A stretch of DNA of 64,000 nucleotides from Sphagnum compactum (taxonomy: Eukaryota > Bryophyta > Sphagnopsida > Sphagnales): contig OZ234501.1 in NCBI GenBank assembly GCA_965153455.1, positions 9,796,001-9,860,000 on the forward strand. The letters run 5' to 3'. Shown here one piece after another: positions 24,201-37,243 of the stretch (positions are counted from its first letter, which is position 1; every line of letters begins with the position of its first letter). Position numbers and translations under genes: made by a program. The notes under the pieces were generated by a model. It made no database searches and was not told the origin of the DNA. It saw nothing but the letters and a program-made list of their open reading frames with translations.

Positions 24201-27200
24201 GTCACCATATTTAAAGGAAAATTAGTCTGAAATAACTAGTTTGAAATTTAGACTATAGGAAAATTGTTCCGAAATTATAATGAGGTTTTAATTTTCTTTT
24301 GTTTTCCTCTCTAACATGTAGCCAAATTTGGGTAAGTCCTCTTGTGGACAATTGCCAATCCATCTCCTTCACAAAATTGAAAAAAAACCCACTGTAGTTG
24401 TTATTTAATTATTGTTCTAACATCCTAAGCTCATTTACTATTTGCAAACTAAAAAGAAAAAATTAAGTTTCAACAAAATTGATAATGAAAATGAGATTCA
24501 AAGTTGATAAACTCTAAAATCACTAGCAAGTTAAAGGAAGAAACTTCACACAAATATGTCTAGAGAATACATAGAATATGTGTAAATGATATCACTCTTC
24601 ATTTTTGTTCAAAAGGGAATCAGATTAGTTGTTGGTTATAAAGATTTGGATGAAGATTACAATGTAATGCAAGTTGCTTTAATGTATGGGATAATGTATC
24701 TAATAATTGGAGGCATAATGTGTTGAAACTTACATTAAATAGATGATATATGCAAAAATGCCTACATTAGACTAAACCATATATTAGTCCATCACAATTC
24801 AACTACATTATCAATAAATGTTAACAACAATGACAAATGGTTGCAGATTACTAGGATGAACTTCTTCAAAACAATCCAGCTCTTTGTAAATGAATTGAAA
24901 GCTTGCAAGCAACTATTCTAAATGCAAATCAACATGAACACAATGGGTGTGCACAATCGTGAGTCAAATGACAAGATGTTGTAATATTACCAATGTACTT
25001 TAATGGAGTGCACAACAGGATCACATGGACTTCATGCATTCGCCTAATCAAAGTGAACTAATTACAACTTAGACCCTCAAGTAAATGACTAATAAGCATA
25101 ACACTAATAGAAACAACCAAGATAATTGGACAAGAATTGGAAGCAAAATATTTGAAAATTAAAAACATAAAAGCAAATGGCCTATAAGGCTAGTTGTACT
25201 ATGAAAGTGCTCCATCCATAAAGTCAAGCAAAAATCAATTCCAAGTTTGGGCTAGCAAAGACTAAATCAATAATCTTCCCAACATGTTCATTGCATGGGT
25301 TCTAACTTCTAACTTCTTAGTTGGTGGAAGTATCATTTAACTAGACATTAATATCTTCAAATAGATTAATCAATTTCAATAGAGAAACCTTACAAAATTT
25401 TGATAAAAATATACAGCAACATAAGATGCACCATGCATATTAGGTGACAGTGTATACTACCTATAATTGACAGATCTTAACCAATTTCTGTTTACAACCC
25501 AAATATGAAAATAAGAAGGGGAAGCCTGTAATATCTTGCACAATAATTAATTTAAGGAAGAATGGAAATTTGGAATGGGCTTCCTTTAATTTTGTTAACC
25601 CATTACTTTTGTCTGGAAGGAAGGAGAACTTTCCTTATTTGAAGAAATCAACCTCCTCTGATATGGAGTTAGCCTCCTGTAAAATATTCTCATTTTTTTT
25701 CTTTAGTATTTACAGGTACTTCCCTGGGCAGAACTTTACAAATATGTAAGCTCCTCCTCCTAGGTTCCTTCGAAATCAGGTCAATGTATATTACATGTAG
25801 CGCAAAGCTTGAGGGCCGGGGGCCTCCACACCCAAGGACTGGCCCAATCATGGCCCCACTTTGAGAGCTTTGTACCATGTAGAGACCAAGCTGGTTTCTT
25901 TACGAGATGATACTACCCAACAGATGGATGGATGTTGGGTCGGCAAACGGAAAGTAAATGTAGGTAGGGGTGGTAAAGAAAAAGTGGATGGATGGAGGAA
26001 GTCAGAGGGTCAGTGGGTAACTGAGGTCAAACCTGCCAATTTTAGTGTTAAAAAAGCATGAGAAGGGTTGTTGAAGAGGGTGCTGATCCGTGTTAGGGCA
26101 CATGTGTTCGGGCATCCTTAGAGGGTCTCCACCCCACACAGGCAATCACCCCTTTTCATTAAATCTTGCTGAGGATAGCGCAAATCTTGCTGCTCTCCCG
26201 TATTAATGGTCCATTTTGCAGTGGTCATTTTAACCCCTTTAAAAAAACATTTCTATTATGGATTTGGACAGTGACTACTACTCGTCCACATGTAAAGACA
26301 TAAATGGTGTTTGAGTGTTTCAAGGGACTTTTATGACGTTTGTGGGTGGGTACAGTGATCATTAAACAGTATTCTATTTTTAAATAGAGGAGTTGTTTAC
26401 AGTTTTGGGGTGGAGATGCTCTTACCCTAGTTCCTACACCTTTAAACAGAGGAATGCCCTGTGTACAGTGACCCTTCCATTTGTGCAATGTTGCCTGTTC
26501 AAGTGCATTGGTAGAAAAATACACAAAGTCGTTATATTCCCCATAGAACTTCACAGGGCTTGTCATTTTGTGCCTTACATGATTTTGCATAGGTTTGTTC
26601 AATTCATGTTCTGTGCGAAACAAACAGATTAAGATGTTCTACAAGTCCTCACGGGATATAGTTAATTAGTCATTACCCCTAATCCACTTTCTACTGCTTA
26701 CATTCAATTTTGTATTTAGTTTTCACTTTTGAGATGATTAGCCAAACTCTGTGGCAGAACTGCCCAGGGTGCTGCAGCATTTTTTCTGATACCTTGCAAA
26801 GCTCGATGGTAGGGAGGGGCGTACAACATTTTCCAAGAAATACTTAGCAAATTCCTTTCATACAATTATCTGAGATTTAAGTGCAAGAGCCAGATTTCCC
26901 CATCTTGTGTGATACCCATCACCTAAATCAATCCTCCAGAACACTATCCCAAAAATTATAGGCTAGAGCTTTTGCAGACACTGTAAAGCTTCCACCTTCA
27001 GAGCTCTGGTACTAATACTTCATCTGCTGCATCAACCCCACCTTGTTTTCTGGCACAGTTGAAGCCTCAAATTGCTGGGGGAAAGGTCAGACTGACCTTT
27101 CCAGGTTCATTTTGCTTAATTAAGGAGGTTGAGTAATTCAATAATTTAATGCAACTGCTGCCATTATAATTCACACCCACCCATCTCCATTATCCACCCC

Positions 27201-27894
27201 CCAAAAAAAAAGAATAAAAAGGGAGAAAATTGCATAGATGAAATATTGATGCTTCCAAATATCAAAACTTTTTGAATGCAAAGAATGTCTATATTCATCC
27301 GTATAATATTGACTTGTAAGAGTTGAACCCACAAATTACAAGTCACAACAACGTGTTGGCCATACCCTACTGACAGGGCATTTTGAAAACATTTATATGT
27401 CAAGTCCATAGGGCTTAGGCTTGTCTTTTTTCTTGCAAAAATAGGCCTTATGAGCATGTCCATAGACCAATTTTTATTTTTATATCTGAACATGCTTATT
27501 GCATTTGAATAGGGGAGATGTTTTTCTAACATTAGCTTGGGCTCGTATATTAGTAAAATTGTATTCAAAATTATCATAATCCTTTCATTAGTACAAAAGT
27601 GGGGTGTAATTTTTTAGCTTGAATTATTATGGGACTTTAAAAATAAAATAGGTTCACTACACTTTAATATTTCACTCTTATTAAATTTATTTCCCTATAG
27701 AGTCATTATATAAATATCATGTTTTATTACTAGTTGACATAATTTGTTAAAGTAAAAAAGTTTTTTTAAAAAATATTTTAAATATCCTAAACTATTATAG
27801 GCTATACGTTCTATTATTTTAAGTTATTCTAAATTATACGCTAAATTATTATAGTCTATTATAAATTATCATATTCTAAAATTTATCTTAATTC
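21231..27894. other. AT-rich DNA between the two LTR-like segments
   Basis: About 6.6 kb without a supported gene. No gag, protease, polymerase or integrase motif could be found on either strand. A block at 25.7-26.2 kb is less AT-rich. Scattered frames of 60-140 codons match nothing I recognise. Confidence 0.4.
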
Positions 27895-28330
27895 ATTAAC
27901 TTGCTTGATTAACTCCTAGTTAATTCCCAATCAACTTCAAGTTAAATCTCATTTAACTTTCAGTTAAATTTGAATTAAGAAGGTTTTCAAAAAGTTTCTT
28001 TACTTGATGCACACATAGAAATTTTCTTGAAAGCTTCATTGAGCTAGGTCCCCAAAAGGGTATAAATAGAAGTAGGACCCCTCATTTCCTTTTGTTTGTT
28101 CAACACCAGTTTTAAGTATGATTTTACACCATAGCCTTGTCATGTTCTTTTCATGTTCATGTTTACATATGTTAGCATAATAAAAAATTATTTTCACATT
28201 TATCTTGCGCATCTCGTGTTTTTGTTCACAGTTCTTGTGTTTTTGTTTTTGAATCAATAATCTTGTTTTGTTCCTTGTTTGAAAGTTAGATTTATTACTT
28301 TCCTTTAGCATTTGTTCTTATGGTTTTTTG
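27895..28330 (+). repeat. LTR-like/promoter-like segment, copy 2
   Basis: The same layout as 20500-21230: short TTAACTTCAAGTTAA-type repeats (27895-27975), the block CCCAAAAGGGTATAAATAGAA with TATA at 28061-28069, and ATAATAAAAAATTATTTTC downstream. The stretch from TTGAG..TAG through the TATA box to CCC aligns base by base with copy 1. Confidence 0.55.
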
Positions 28331-28850
28331 TGTCATTAACAAATAATTTATGGTGAAATAACCTAAAATAGCCAACAATAGCTTATGATAAAATATTAAA
28401 AAATAGTGCATGGTAAAATAGCCTAAAATAGTTTATGATAAAATAACCAATAATAACTTATGGTACAATAGTTTATAACAACCAACAATAGCCTACAATA
28501 AAATAGCCAAAGTGGCTTACGATAATCAACAATATCCTATGATAAAATGATTAAAAATAGTTTATGGTAAATATCGTAAAATAGCTAACAATAACCTATG
28601 ATAGAATAGCCAAAAATAACTTATGGTAAAATAACCAACAATAATAACAGTAACCTATGGTAAAAATTTTAAAATAGCCAATAACAACCTATGGTAAAAT
28701 AGCCTATAATATCCAACAATAACCTATGGTAAAATAATTTAAATGACCAACAATATCTTATGGTAAAATAGTGTAGAATAGTCAACAATATCTATGATAG
28801 AATAATTTAAAATAATTTACGATAAAATGGCAAGAATTGTTAAGAATTAC
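28330..28850. repeat. Degenerate minisatellite, about 35 bp unit
   Basis: Around 14 diverged tandem copies of a unit close to CCTATGGTAAAATAGCC followed by TAAAATAGCCAACAATAA. Single-base changes and small indels blur the period. It starts directly after LTR-like copy 2 and is noncoding. Confidence 0.85.
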
Positions 28851-28910
28851 TTCGGGTAAAAAAATGTGCATAATAATATGATGACAAAAAAATATCATTT
28901 ATTTAAATAA

Positions 28911-29070
28911 TGGTTCAATAGTTAAGGATTTGTTCTTTAAACATGGAGGTGAAAGGAGGTGAAGGGTTCAAACCTTTACACTTGCACCATAGGTTAGTGG
29001 GCCAGGTTCCTACCTTAGGCAAGGTAACCTAATGAAGGTTCTTAGGTGCCTAGCTTAGGTTTGGAGTTAA
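28911..29070 (+). mobile_element. SINE-like element (tRNA-derived head)
   Basis: TGGTTCAATAGTTAAGGAT (28911-28929) resembles a pol III A box region, and GGGTTCAAACC (28964-28974) is a good B box, about 50 bases apart as in tRNA-derived SINEs. The following sequence to about 29070 may be the body. There is no cloverleaf, so it is not a working tRNA. The 3' end and target duplications are unresolved. Confidence 0.5.
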
Positions 29071-32000
29071 TTATTAATGAATTTGGTTAACTATTGGTGA
29101 ATTCAATTAATTATTATTGAATTCACTTGTCTATAACAATTGGTCCTCGTTTACTAAAAGGTTGGTCATTTCACCACGGTAAATTTGTCCAATTTCACTC
29201 AAAATCTAATGAAACGCATGATGAACTTGGACACATATTGGTGTAATGTTCATTGATGTTTTATCACAACTAATAATAGTGTGTGAAATCCTCATTGATT
29301 GTAAGAAAAATTTGTAAATAATTGATGAATTAGATTTGCAAGCTCTTACAATATTGAATTAAATGTTGGAATTTCCTTAACTTAAACTAAAGTTTGTCCT
29401 TGAATTACAAAATCGATGCAAAGTGGAAATGTTTTTAGAACATTTGGGCCTAACATCATCAAATGGCACCAAATTGGGATGTGTTATCTCAATGCATACC
29501 CCATCAACAAAAATAAACTAGATTGGGATATGATATCTCAAAGCATACCCAATCAATTGTTCAAAAAGTGATAACAAATTGTTGAACACATTAAACCATT
29601 TCATCACTTAGCCATTCTATGCCTTTGGGTACTCCATCATAATGCCCACCTTCACAATAATTAAACATTTTCACTTATAAGGTACACCCAAAAAAGACAA
29701 AAAATTCAATTATTAAAGAAATTATATCAAATCAAATAGCCAAAAAAGATTCTACCACAACATTAAGACACCAAAAAAAATAGATGGATAGGTTTTACCT
29801 TTATTTTCAATGTTAAACTATATGTTATCATTAATGTTGTTTCAATTTTCTTTAGATAAATTCAAATCAACAATAATCTTTTCATTTTCCTCAACAAGAC
29901 CATCTTCAACCTCCAAATGTTTTTCAATTGATTTGAACCATGAAACATTTGAACACCTTTAAATGGGATCCTCTAGCTAGTTCTTATGATCAAAACCTAT
30001 TTGTCAAAGTTATCAATGCCAAGTTCACATCATTTTAAACCAATGATGACCCCTAAAAATCCTTTCAATTTCAATTTGGGATCCTACAGTGCCATGAATT
30101 GACATGCAAGAAATGCAATGTTTGGAAACTACCTTTCATGTTCTACCCACCAAATCAAAGGATTGAATGGGTCCTTCTGAACAAAGACAATTGGGCTTTT
30201 AAAAACCCCACTATAATGTCTTTAGATGAAATTCAACACCCAAAGACCCCCAATCCAAGTGCAACAATAGCAACATGTTCAACAACAACAACAACAACAA
30301 TTAATGTTAGCTTGTTGTAAATAATCATTAACACAAGCATTAGAACTTCACAATTATAAATTGTGGCAATATGTGTGGTTGTATCAAAGCCCACAAAATT
30401 TCTAATAAGTTGCAAATTTTTAAATCGAAGGTCTATTATTAGCACAAGCATGTTATGTGTAGGTACGATGAGGCAAAACCCAAAAATGGTTTCAGCACAT
30501 TCAAAATTTCATTTTTCATGCAATTGTTAAAATGTAAAAGTTCAAAATCAAAATCTCTAAGCTGCAAACAACATTAATAAAACAAAAATAAAAACATGTC
30601 AATTGAAAACAAAAGGTTATCAATTCTAAAATTCACATGTATTGTATATAAGACATATTTATATTATTTCAACCACATAAAAATTCATACAACACATATC
30701 AATGGTTACATAAATTGCATTAAACAACAACCAATACCCACACTAGTTTAAAACACATGGGGTGATCACATGTGTCAAAATTTCACTAACTTTGTGCACC
30801 AAAACCCAATGTATTTGTGGAATGGGAATTCTTCTTTGCAAGGCAATATTTTGTTACAAAGAGCACATATTGATCGCATCTTTGAACTCCAAAGTTTCTT
30901 TGAAAAGAATGACTTTGGATATGAATTGGGTCTTGACAAAAAAATTCAACTTTTGAAGGCAAAAAGATGCATCTTTGCAAGCTCTTGCCCATTCTTGTTT
31001 TCCTTTATCATTTTTGTTAATCCACATAATGGTCTTCTAAAAAGAAGAGTATGTTCCTTTGATTGAAACCTTTTTCATTACAACACACATTTTCAAATCA
31101 CTAATAACACATTGACAACAACACCATTTGAACATCACATGCCCATAACATGTGGTAGATTAAAACATTGTTAATATGAATGAAATGCAAGACACTATAT
31201 TCATCAATGCGATTGTGAAGGTGTTCAAATTAACACCTTCATCTTTCACATAAGTTATGATCTTGTCACATAACCAAAGCAAAGGTATCAAACCCACCTC
31301 ATGACATCAAAAGGTCAAAAATGGTAGTGATTGTTGTAAGGTGCACCATAATTAAAGATAGCAACAATTGAAATTGGTTGCTTTTTTTCTTTTCTTGTAT
31401 GATTGTTGAACATCAACTGTCACATTGGTGAAAAAAAATTATTTTGTAAAAATCCAACACATGTGAATGTTTTGAGTTAACATGTCATTGAGAACAACAT
31501 GGCATTGAGAAGGCAACACAATTCTAATGCTTGTATGTACTTGATGCGAATTTTTGACATAACAAAAAAATTTCATTCTCCTTACACTCAGTTTGTTTAA
31601 ACCCAATGCAACAAAACACAATGTGCATAAGTTGGAGGTTGCCTTTATGAACAAAACATAGCAAGCATTTGACTTGCCTTCATCACAAGCAAGATGATAC
31701 AACAACCACATGACTGCCATCAACAGTAGAATTACATGATAGTTCATGTGTCTATAATTCAACAAATCAATCTTTGTTTTAGAATTTTGGCAAAACAAAG
31801 CTCCTTCAAGAATGTAACAAAAAAAATGACCTTCACAAGCATAAAAACATAAGAGCTCTCAAGTGACTACATATTGGCACTACAAATTTTATTCTAAAAT
31901 TTCAAAGAAACAGAGTTCTTTTCAACAAATCTTGATAATCATAGAATGAATGCTCAAAGCTCACATTGTTCTCTTGGTATGTGATGCAATGCACAACTCT

Positions 32001-32194
32001 CAATTCTCAACCATTATATTGAAAGCTCCTTGTAACCTTAAAGTTTTAGTGCCCTATTAATGTAAACTCTACTATAAGCCCAGTTAAACATGAGCATCTC
32101 ATAGGCTTTAGAAAAAAGAAACCTGACTCAATATCAACACACCTATGTATGAACGAAGTAGAAACCACCTAAGTAAGACTTCAAGTATTTATGT
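29071..32194. other. AT-rich intergenic DNA
   Basis: No supported gene. An ACA microsatellite lies at 30279-30300. Two open frames of about 100 codons (30770-31066 plus, 31439-31798 minus) have AT-driven composition and no recognisable domain. Confidence 0.4.
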
Positions 32195-32290
32195 TGGATA
32201 ATTGCCCAATGGTCAAGGCATCTAATACTTGAATCTATGCCTTAATTCATACTCGACCCCAACCTATACACCCACCCAACACTGGTTACA
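32195..32290 (+). mobile_element. Possible second SINE-like head
   Basis: TTGCCCAATGGTCAAGGCA (32202-32220) resembles the A box region of plant SINEs, and ACTCGACCCCAACC (32251-32264) could be a decayed B box. This is weaker than the copy at 28.9 kb. Confidence 0.3.
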
Positions 32291-35200
32291 ACCCCTCTCA
32301 GATGCAATCGCCAACATGTAAGGTAAGACCTAGGGACAGAAGTTTGGGCAACAAAGTAATGAATTTGGGCAATGTGGATTTGAGGATTTCGTATACTCGA
32401 CTTCACAAAGTACTAAGTGAATGTGAACTAAGCACTTTGGCAAAGTGTACATGGCAAAATAGCAAAATCAGAAAAATCAACTAGGCAAAATAACAAAGCA
32501 AATGGTCTCCCATAGGTGGGGGGCAACCAATTCTCAAAATAAGGAGCCTAAGACAAGGCAGTAGCTAAGATATTTATCTGAGGGCTTTATAAATCATATT
32601 CATAGCTGCTCATAATTGGCTGTTTAGCAAGCATGACCACAGTAATGCTAACGTGGAGGTTCTGGATTTGCCAGGAGAGATCATATACAAAAACAGTGGC
32701 TATTTATGAACTGACTGTTTCTTGCTTTGAGCCAGTCCTTTGGATCATTGCGGTTCGTTGAGGTTTAGGGTTTAGTTGAAAAACAAAATGGCCTTTCACA
32801 TGACAGGTAGTGTTGAGGTAAAGGTGCATTCACACTTGGTGTTAGGGACTGGAGTGTTGAGTCCCATAACAACATGAAGGTCACTTGGGACTTACATCTA
32901 CTTATCATGAACATTTTATGTTAAGCTAACATTCACTTAACTTTAAGCTATCACCCATTTAACATTGAGTGCCACCTAGGATGCCACCTAGATTTTCATT
33001 TAACACTGACTTAACATCAAGTGTGAATGCACCATTAACCCTAACAAGAGCACTGGCTAGGGTGTACCCTATGAAATAGGTTTCCATGTCAAAGTAATAG
33101 TTATCAAGTAGCAATGACCTACCAATTGTAAGAGGGCTGGAGTGAAGCAGCTGCCAGCAAATCACTACCATACCATGCAGGATGGATGGATGGATGTTAT
33201 GTAGACAGGAAACATTTTTTCATTATTCCTGTCCTGTAACTGACCATGATGGTTAGCTATGTACTAACCATCCACATGTATCTACCTACTTTGTACCCAC
33301 CTGGTGCCTTACCTACCTAACACTTCAAATTCCCTACCTACTTGCATAGGTAGAGTGTGAGGTGACAGTCGGTGGGTAGTTTACACCTCGGTTGGTTTGT
33401 TGGTTATTGAGTTTTGACCTGGTTATCAAGCCAATTATTAATAACCTACTAGTCGATTGTTGATTTTTTGATAACCAGTTAAATTGATAATCACCTGGTA
33501 TGGAATTTTCGAAACCTAATAGCCTACATGGATGACTCAATCCTCATCTAGTGTATGTTATCAATCTTTAAACACTAATACGAATAATTACAAAAACAGA
33601 AGATTTTTTTAAATTTTTTTTTAAAAACCACATACCTGGTGTATTACACACGGTTCTCAATTTATTATTTGAAAACCTACCCACATGCATAACTAACCCA
33701 ATTTTTTGATTATGCACTTGGTACCCAGATGTTGTTGATATTGATATTGATAACCAGTGTGGTCCCCAAGTTTTAATTAAAAAACCTATCTGGCGATTAT
33801 GAAGCAATAACTGGCCAACACTGACTAGGTTACCAAGCCTTGGTAACCCGGGTGTTGTTCATCCACAACTAGATAATGACAGGTTACAATTGGTGGGTGT
33901 TGGGATGTAAGAACCTTGCCTATAACAAGGGGTGTGTCACACTGTGGCCTTGCCATTTTTACTTTAAAAAGTATCTTATGGCAAATAAAGAATTATGGAA
34001 ACTCAAATATTCACCATGCAAAAGTGTAATCTTCAAAAAATCCTCTAAAAGAAACCAAAATCCTTCAAGATTTCACAACTCTATAATGAATCTCAAGTTT
34101 CAAACACAAGCCAAAATATCATCTTTCAAAAATCCTCATATAAAAATAGACCTATTACCTAGGGGCCAAAATCCCTGAAGCTACTATGTAATGAATCTAA
34201 ACACAATATCCTTGCCTTGGTGGGCAAGGCCAATTAAAGAATGTCCTGGGATCAAACACAGGCACCTGTATGCTACATTATGCAGCATGGTGCAAAGACC
34301 TTGGAAATGGGTATTGCAAGGTTGGTGTAACAACACCGGCCAGAGATACTTCAAAAAATTTCACTCAAAAAAAGTTTAAGGCATGGGAACAAAGTAATCA
34401 ATCTCATCTACCATCTTCTGTCCAAGTAACGTTCCAACCAAGCTGGGAAGTTGCACAGGCCCACTTGTGATAGTTAGTTTACTGTGGCCGAGGTCACTGC
34501 AGGTGGTACATGCAACATAGATGAATATTATTAGTGCTCCAAAGTTGGGGAACTCGTCCTGGGAGGGCTTAACCTGATGACAACACCTTGGTAAGAATAC
34601 TTTGTGGAAGATGGGAATTTGGAAATAAGAGGAAGCACATCACAAAGAATATGGCTCAAGATGCAGAACCTCAAGTACTAGAAATTAGGGGGGGGGGGGG
34701 GGGGGGGGTTGGTTTCCATTAAGTTCCCAATGGGTTCCCATTATGTTCTCAATATGTTCCCCAAATTCTCAATGTGTTCCTCAACATGTTCTGCATAGCA
34801 CCTCACTTTTATCCCATACGCTTTGGCAGATGTCCTCCTTTCACCTGTATAGGTGGGCCAAAGGGGATGAACTATATACTACAAAATAGAACCTCCTATT
34901 TTGGGGAGTGTCCATAGTTTCATTTTTTTTTGAGTGATGGGTCAATCAAATTGGCTCATTGCAAAAAAATAAATTGAACTTGGGAGGCACCTCATCTAAT
35001 TAAATAGGAGAGTGAATAATATCAATGGATAGTTGGATGGCTGATGTGGTTGTATTAAGCTAATGTGTCTGTAAATTTTGTTAAGTGCACTCTCACTGGG
35101 CAACTATTTCTTAAGCATGTCCCCTGGGAAGCAGTAAAATGCCTCTAGGATACATTTTAGATGAAGAATCATAATGAAATAATGAAACGCATTTTAGACT

Positions 35201-36588
35201 GACAAAATGCACAATTTAACAATGCCTTGCCAAGGGATTAGTAAATGAAGATAATTATTATTCATCGGTCAACTAGAAATAGAATTCGTACTTCTAGATA
35301 AGCGTGCAAAAACGTGGCATTTGGGGGGAGCCTTGAATAGAGGATACCTTGGAAGCTTTTGCTATGTATGGTTTCATCCTTTGAGTGCCAACCCTATTTC
35401 ATTAGTGTTGGGCCTTGTGGAGCCTATTATGTCATGTGCAACTTTATAGGTCCAGACCAGTGTTGGGTGAGTATGTCCATTTGAACATTACTTATTTCAT
35501 ATTGATATTAGGAGTTTTTGAACTGGTACATACTAGTTTGATATAGGTATCAAGATTAATTTTATTATCATGTATCAAGTTGATATCAATAATTGTCAAA
35601 ATGTCTAACTATCTTAGGTATGAACTCGAACATTGAAACATTACATACGAGGTGGTTAAGTATATATACTTAGGTAAGTTCAAAAATCATTAATTTGTTT
35701 TCAAATTTTAATTTCAATTTAAGTGATCTCACTATAACTTTGTCAACCTTCTTGTAAAAATATAATGATCTAATTCGCGTGTGTAAGTAAAGCACCAAAC
35801 CATTGTTTGATTCAATACCCCACATTTGACATTTCAAAATAAATTTTTTTAACACATTTTTGTAAAAAAAACTACCATACCAACCAACCTATAACATGAA
35901 GTAACAAGTCCTCATAACCTTGCATAAACATGAAATAATCTATTACGCATTTTGAAAACGTGTCACTTTTATACATAACATCTAACCTTCAAGTTGTCCA
36001 TTCCAACTCATAAAAATCAAACTCACCTATGCTTAGGTGGACGCATTTAAGACTTGTGGTAGCATTGGTATCAACATGAGTTGCTCCAAAAAAACTTCAG
36101 GTTATATGAACAAGTACAATGATGATTTAAATGCACCTTGACAAAAAAATAATTCATGATATCTCTTGGGTATGACCAAATCTTATACAGAGAAGATAAG
36201 GGCTCGACCTACTAGGGTACATGTAGGGCTCATATTTGGCCCAACCCTATATAAGAGACAAACTCTGGTTCAAATTAGGGTACCTACCAATGCAAGTTGA
36301 TCAATAGCCTTTAAGATAGCCCACAAAAGGCATTAGCGAGGCCTTTTGAAAATTTCAAAATTGAAATGATTTTAGTTTTTGGAGCGCATTTTTAGCCCAA
36401 AACTCCCATGGAGCAAAACGACATAAAATTCACCCTAATCAGAACCGAAGTTACCTATTAGAGTTAACCTGAGTTAGTGCTCCCCACTCAATGCTCATTT
36501 TGCGTCATCATTACTTACACAACGTTATTTTCCTGTCGCAAAAAACCGCTAATTAGTGGTTACTAATCCCACTTAGTGCTAATTAAAT
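32291..36588. other. Intergenic DNA with simple repeats
   Basis: No gene found. It contains GGATGGAT repeats (33179-33198), TACCTACCTA-rich sequence (33280-33370), repeated GGTTATC/GATAACC motifs (33410-33830), a 21-G run with an adjacent short tandem repeat (34688-34800), and AT-rich DNA up to the PMEI gene leader. Confidence 0.4.
34688..34708 (+). repeat. Poly(G) run of 21
   Basis: Uninterrupted G from 34688 to 34708, followed by diverged copies of a unit like GTTCTCAATATGTTCC (to about 34798). The exact count in a homopolymer may be a sequencing or assembly estimate. Confidence 0.8.
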
Positions 36589-37243
36589 CGTGTTAGTTGC
36601 GGCCTTTGTGCACGCGAGAAGAAACGGCCGAACACCAAGACGACACAGCGACAGACACAGCGAGAGAGAGAGAGAGACAGAAGAGACAGAGGGAGCGTTG
36701 GCGTTCGTCCCACAAATTTCTGCAAATTTTGTTTGTCTTTCGGAGCTTTTTTTTGATCATTGGGGTTGTTTTTGTTGTTGAATTTGAAGTAACAACAACA
36801 ACAATAATAATAATAATAACTGCAGGTGGAGCTATGGTTCTTTTGTTGCTGTTCTTGATCTTGTTTTCTTGAGAAAGCGTTGCAGATTTTTGTGGGAGAG
36901 GAGGGTAGTAGCTGGTAGTCGTGGTGGTGTCGTGGTGTTCGGGATTGTTGGTGGTGCGCAGAGACAGAGACAGAGAGACAGAGAGAGTGTGTGTGTGTGT
37001 GCAAGAAAGGAGGACTCGTGGTTTCTGTCTGAGTTTCTCTAGATGCGAAGAGAATTTTACAAGAATTATGGTTTGCCGGCAGTCTTGGGTCTTAATTGAA
37101 GGATAATTTCTTTCTGTCCGTTCTGAGAAACAGGAAAGTGTGTCTTTGGTCCGCATTGCAAAAGGGTTTTTCGTTTTTTCCTGTGAAGAAACAGCAGCAG
37201 CAGGAGGAGGAAGAGCAGAAGGAAGTGCCATAGCCTATTTCTG
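36589..37243 (+). promoter_or_regulatory. Probable promoter/5' leader of the PMEI gene
   Basis: GA-rich (36660-36690), AAC/AAT (36790-36820), GT (36985-37002) and AGC/AGG simple repeats precede the start codon. Long open frames on both strands here are artefacts of these repeats. No upstream exon could be demonstrated. Confidence 0.4.

Noticed and set aside
26225-26623. 132-codon minus-strand frame and its plus-strand shadow
   Set aside because: No recognisable motif, no splice partners, and an intergenic setting; open length alone is not enough in this region.
28330-28850. CRISPR-like array
   Set aside because: Units are contiguous and diverged with no unique spacers, and the DNA is a plant nuclear genome; it is a minisatellite.
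28911-28980. Functional tRNA gene
   Set aside because: A and B box-like motifs are present, but no acceptor stem or anticodon arm can be folded; a SINE head fits better.
31439-31798. 119-codon minus-strand frame with hydrophobic segments
   Set aside because: AT-driven composition and no family signature.
36593-37231. 212-codon open frame on the minus strand upstream of the PMEI gene
   Set aside because: Made of Ser/Thr/His/Leu runs from translating GA, GT and AAC simple repeats; no domain.
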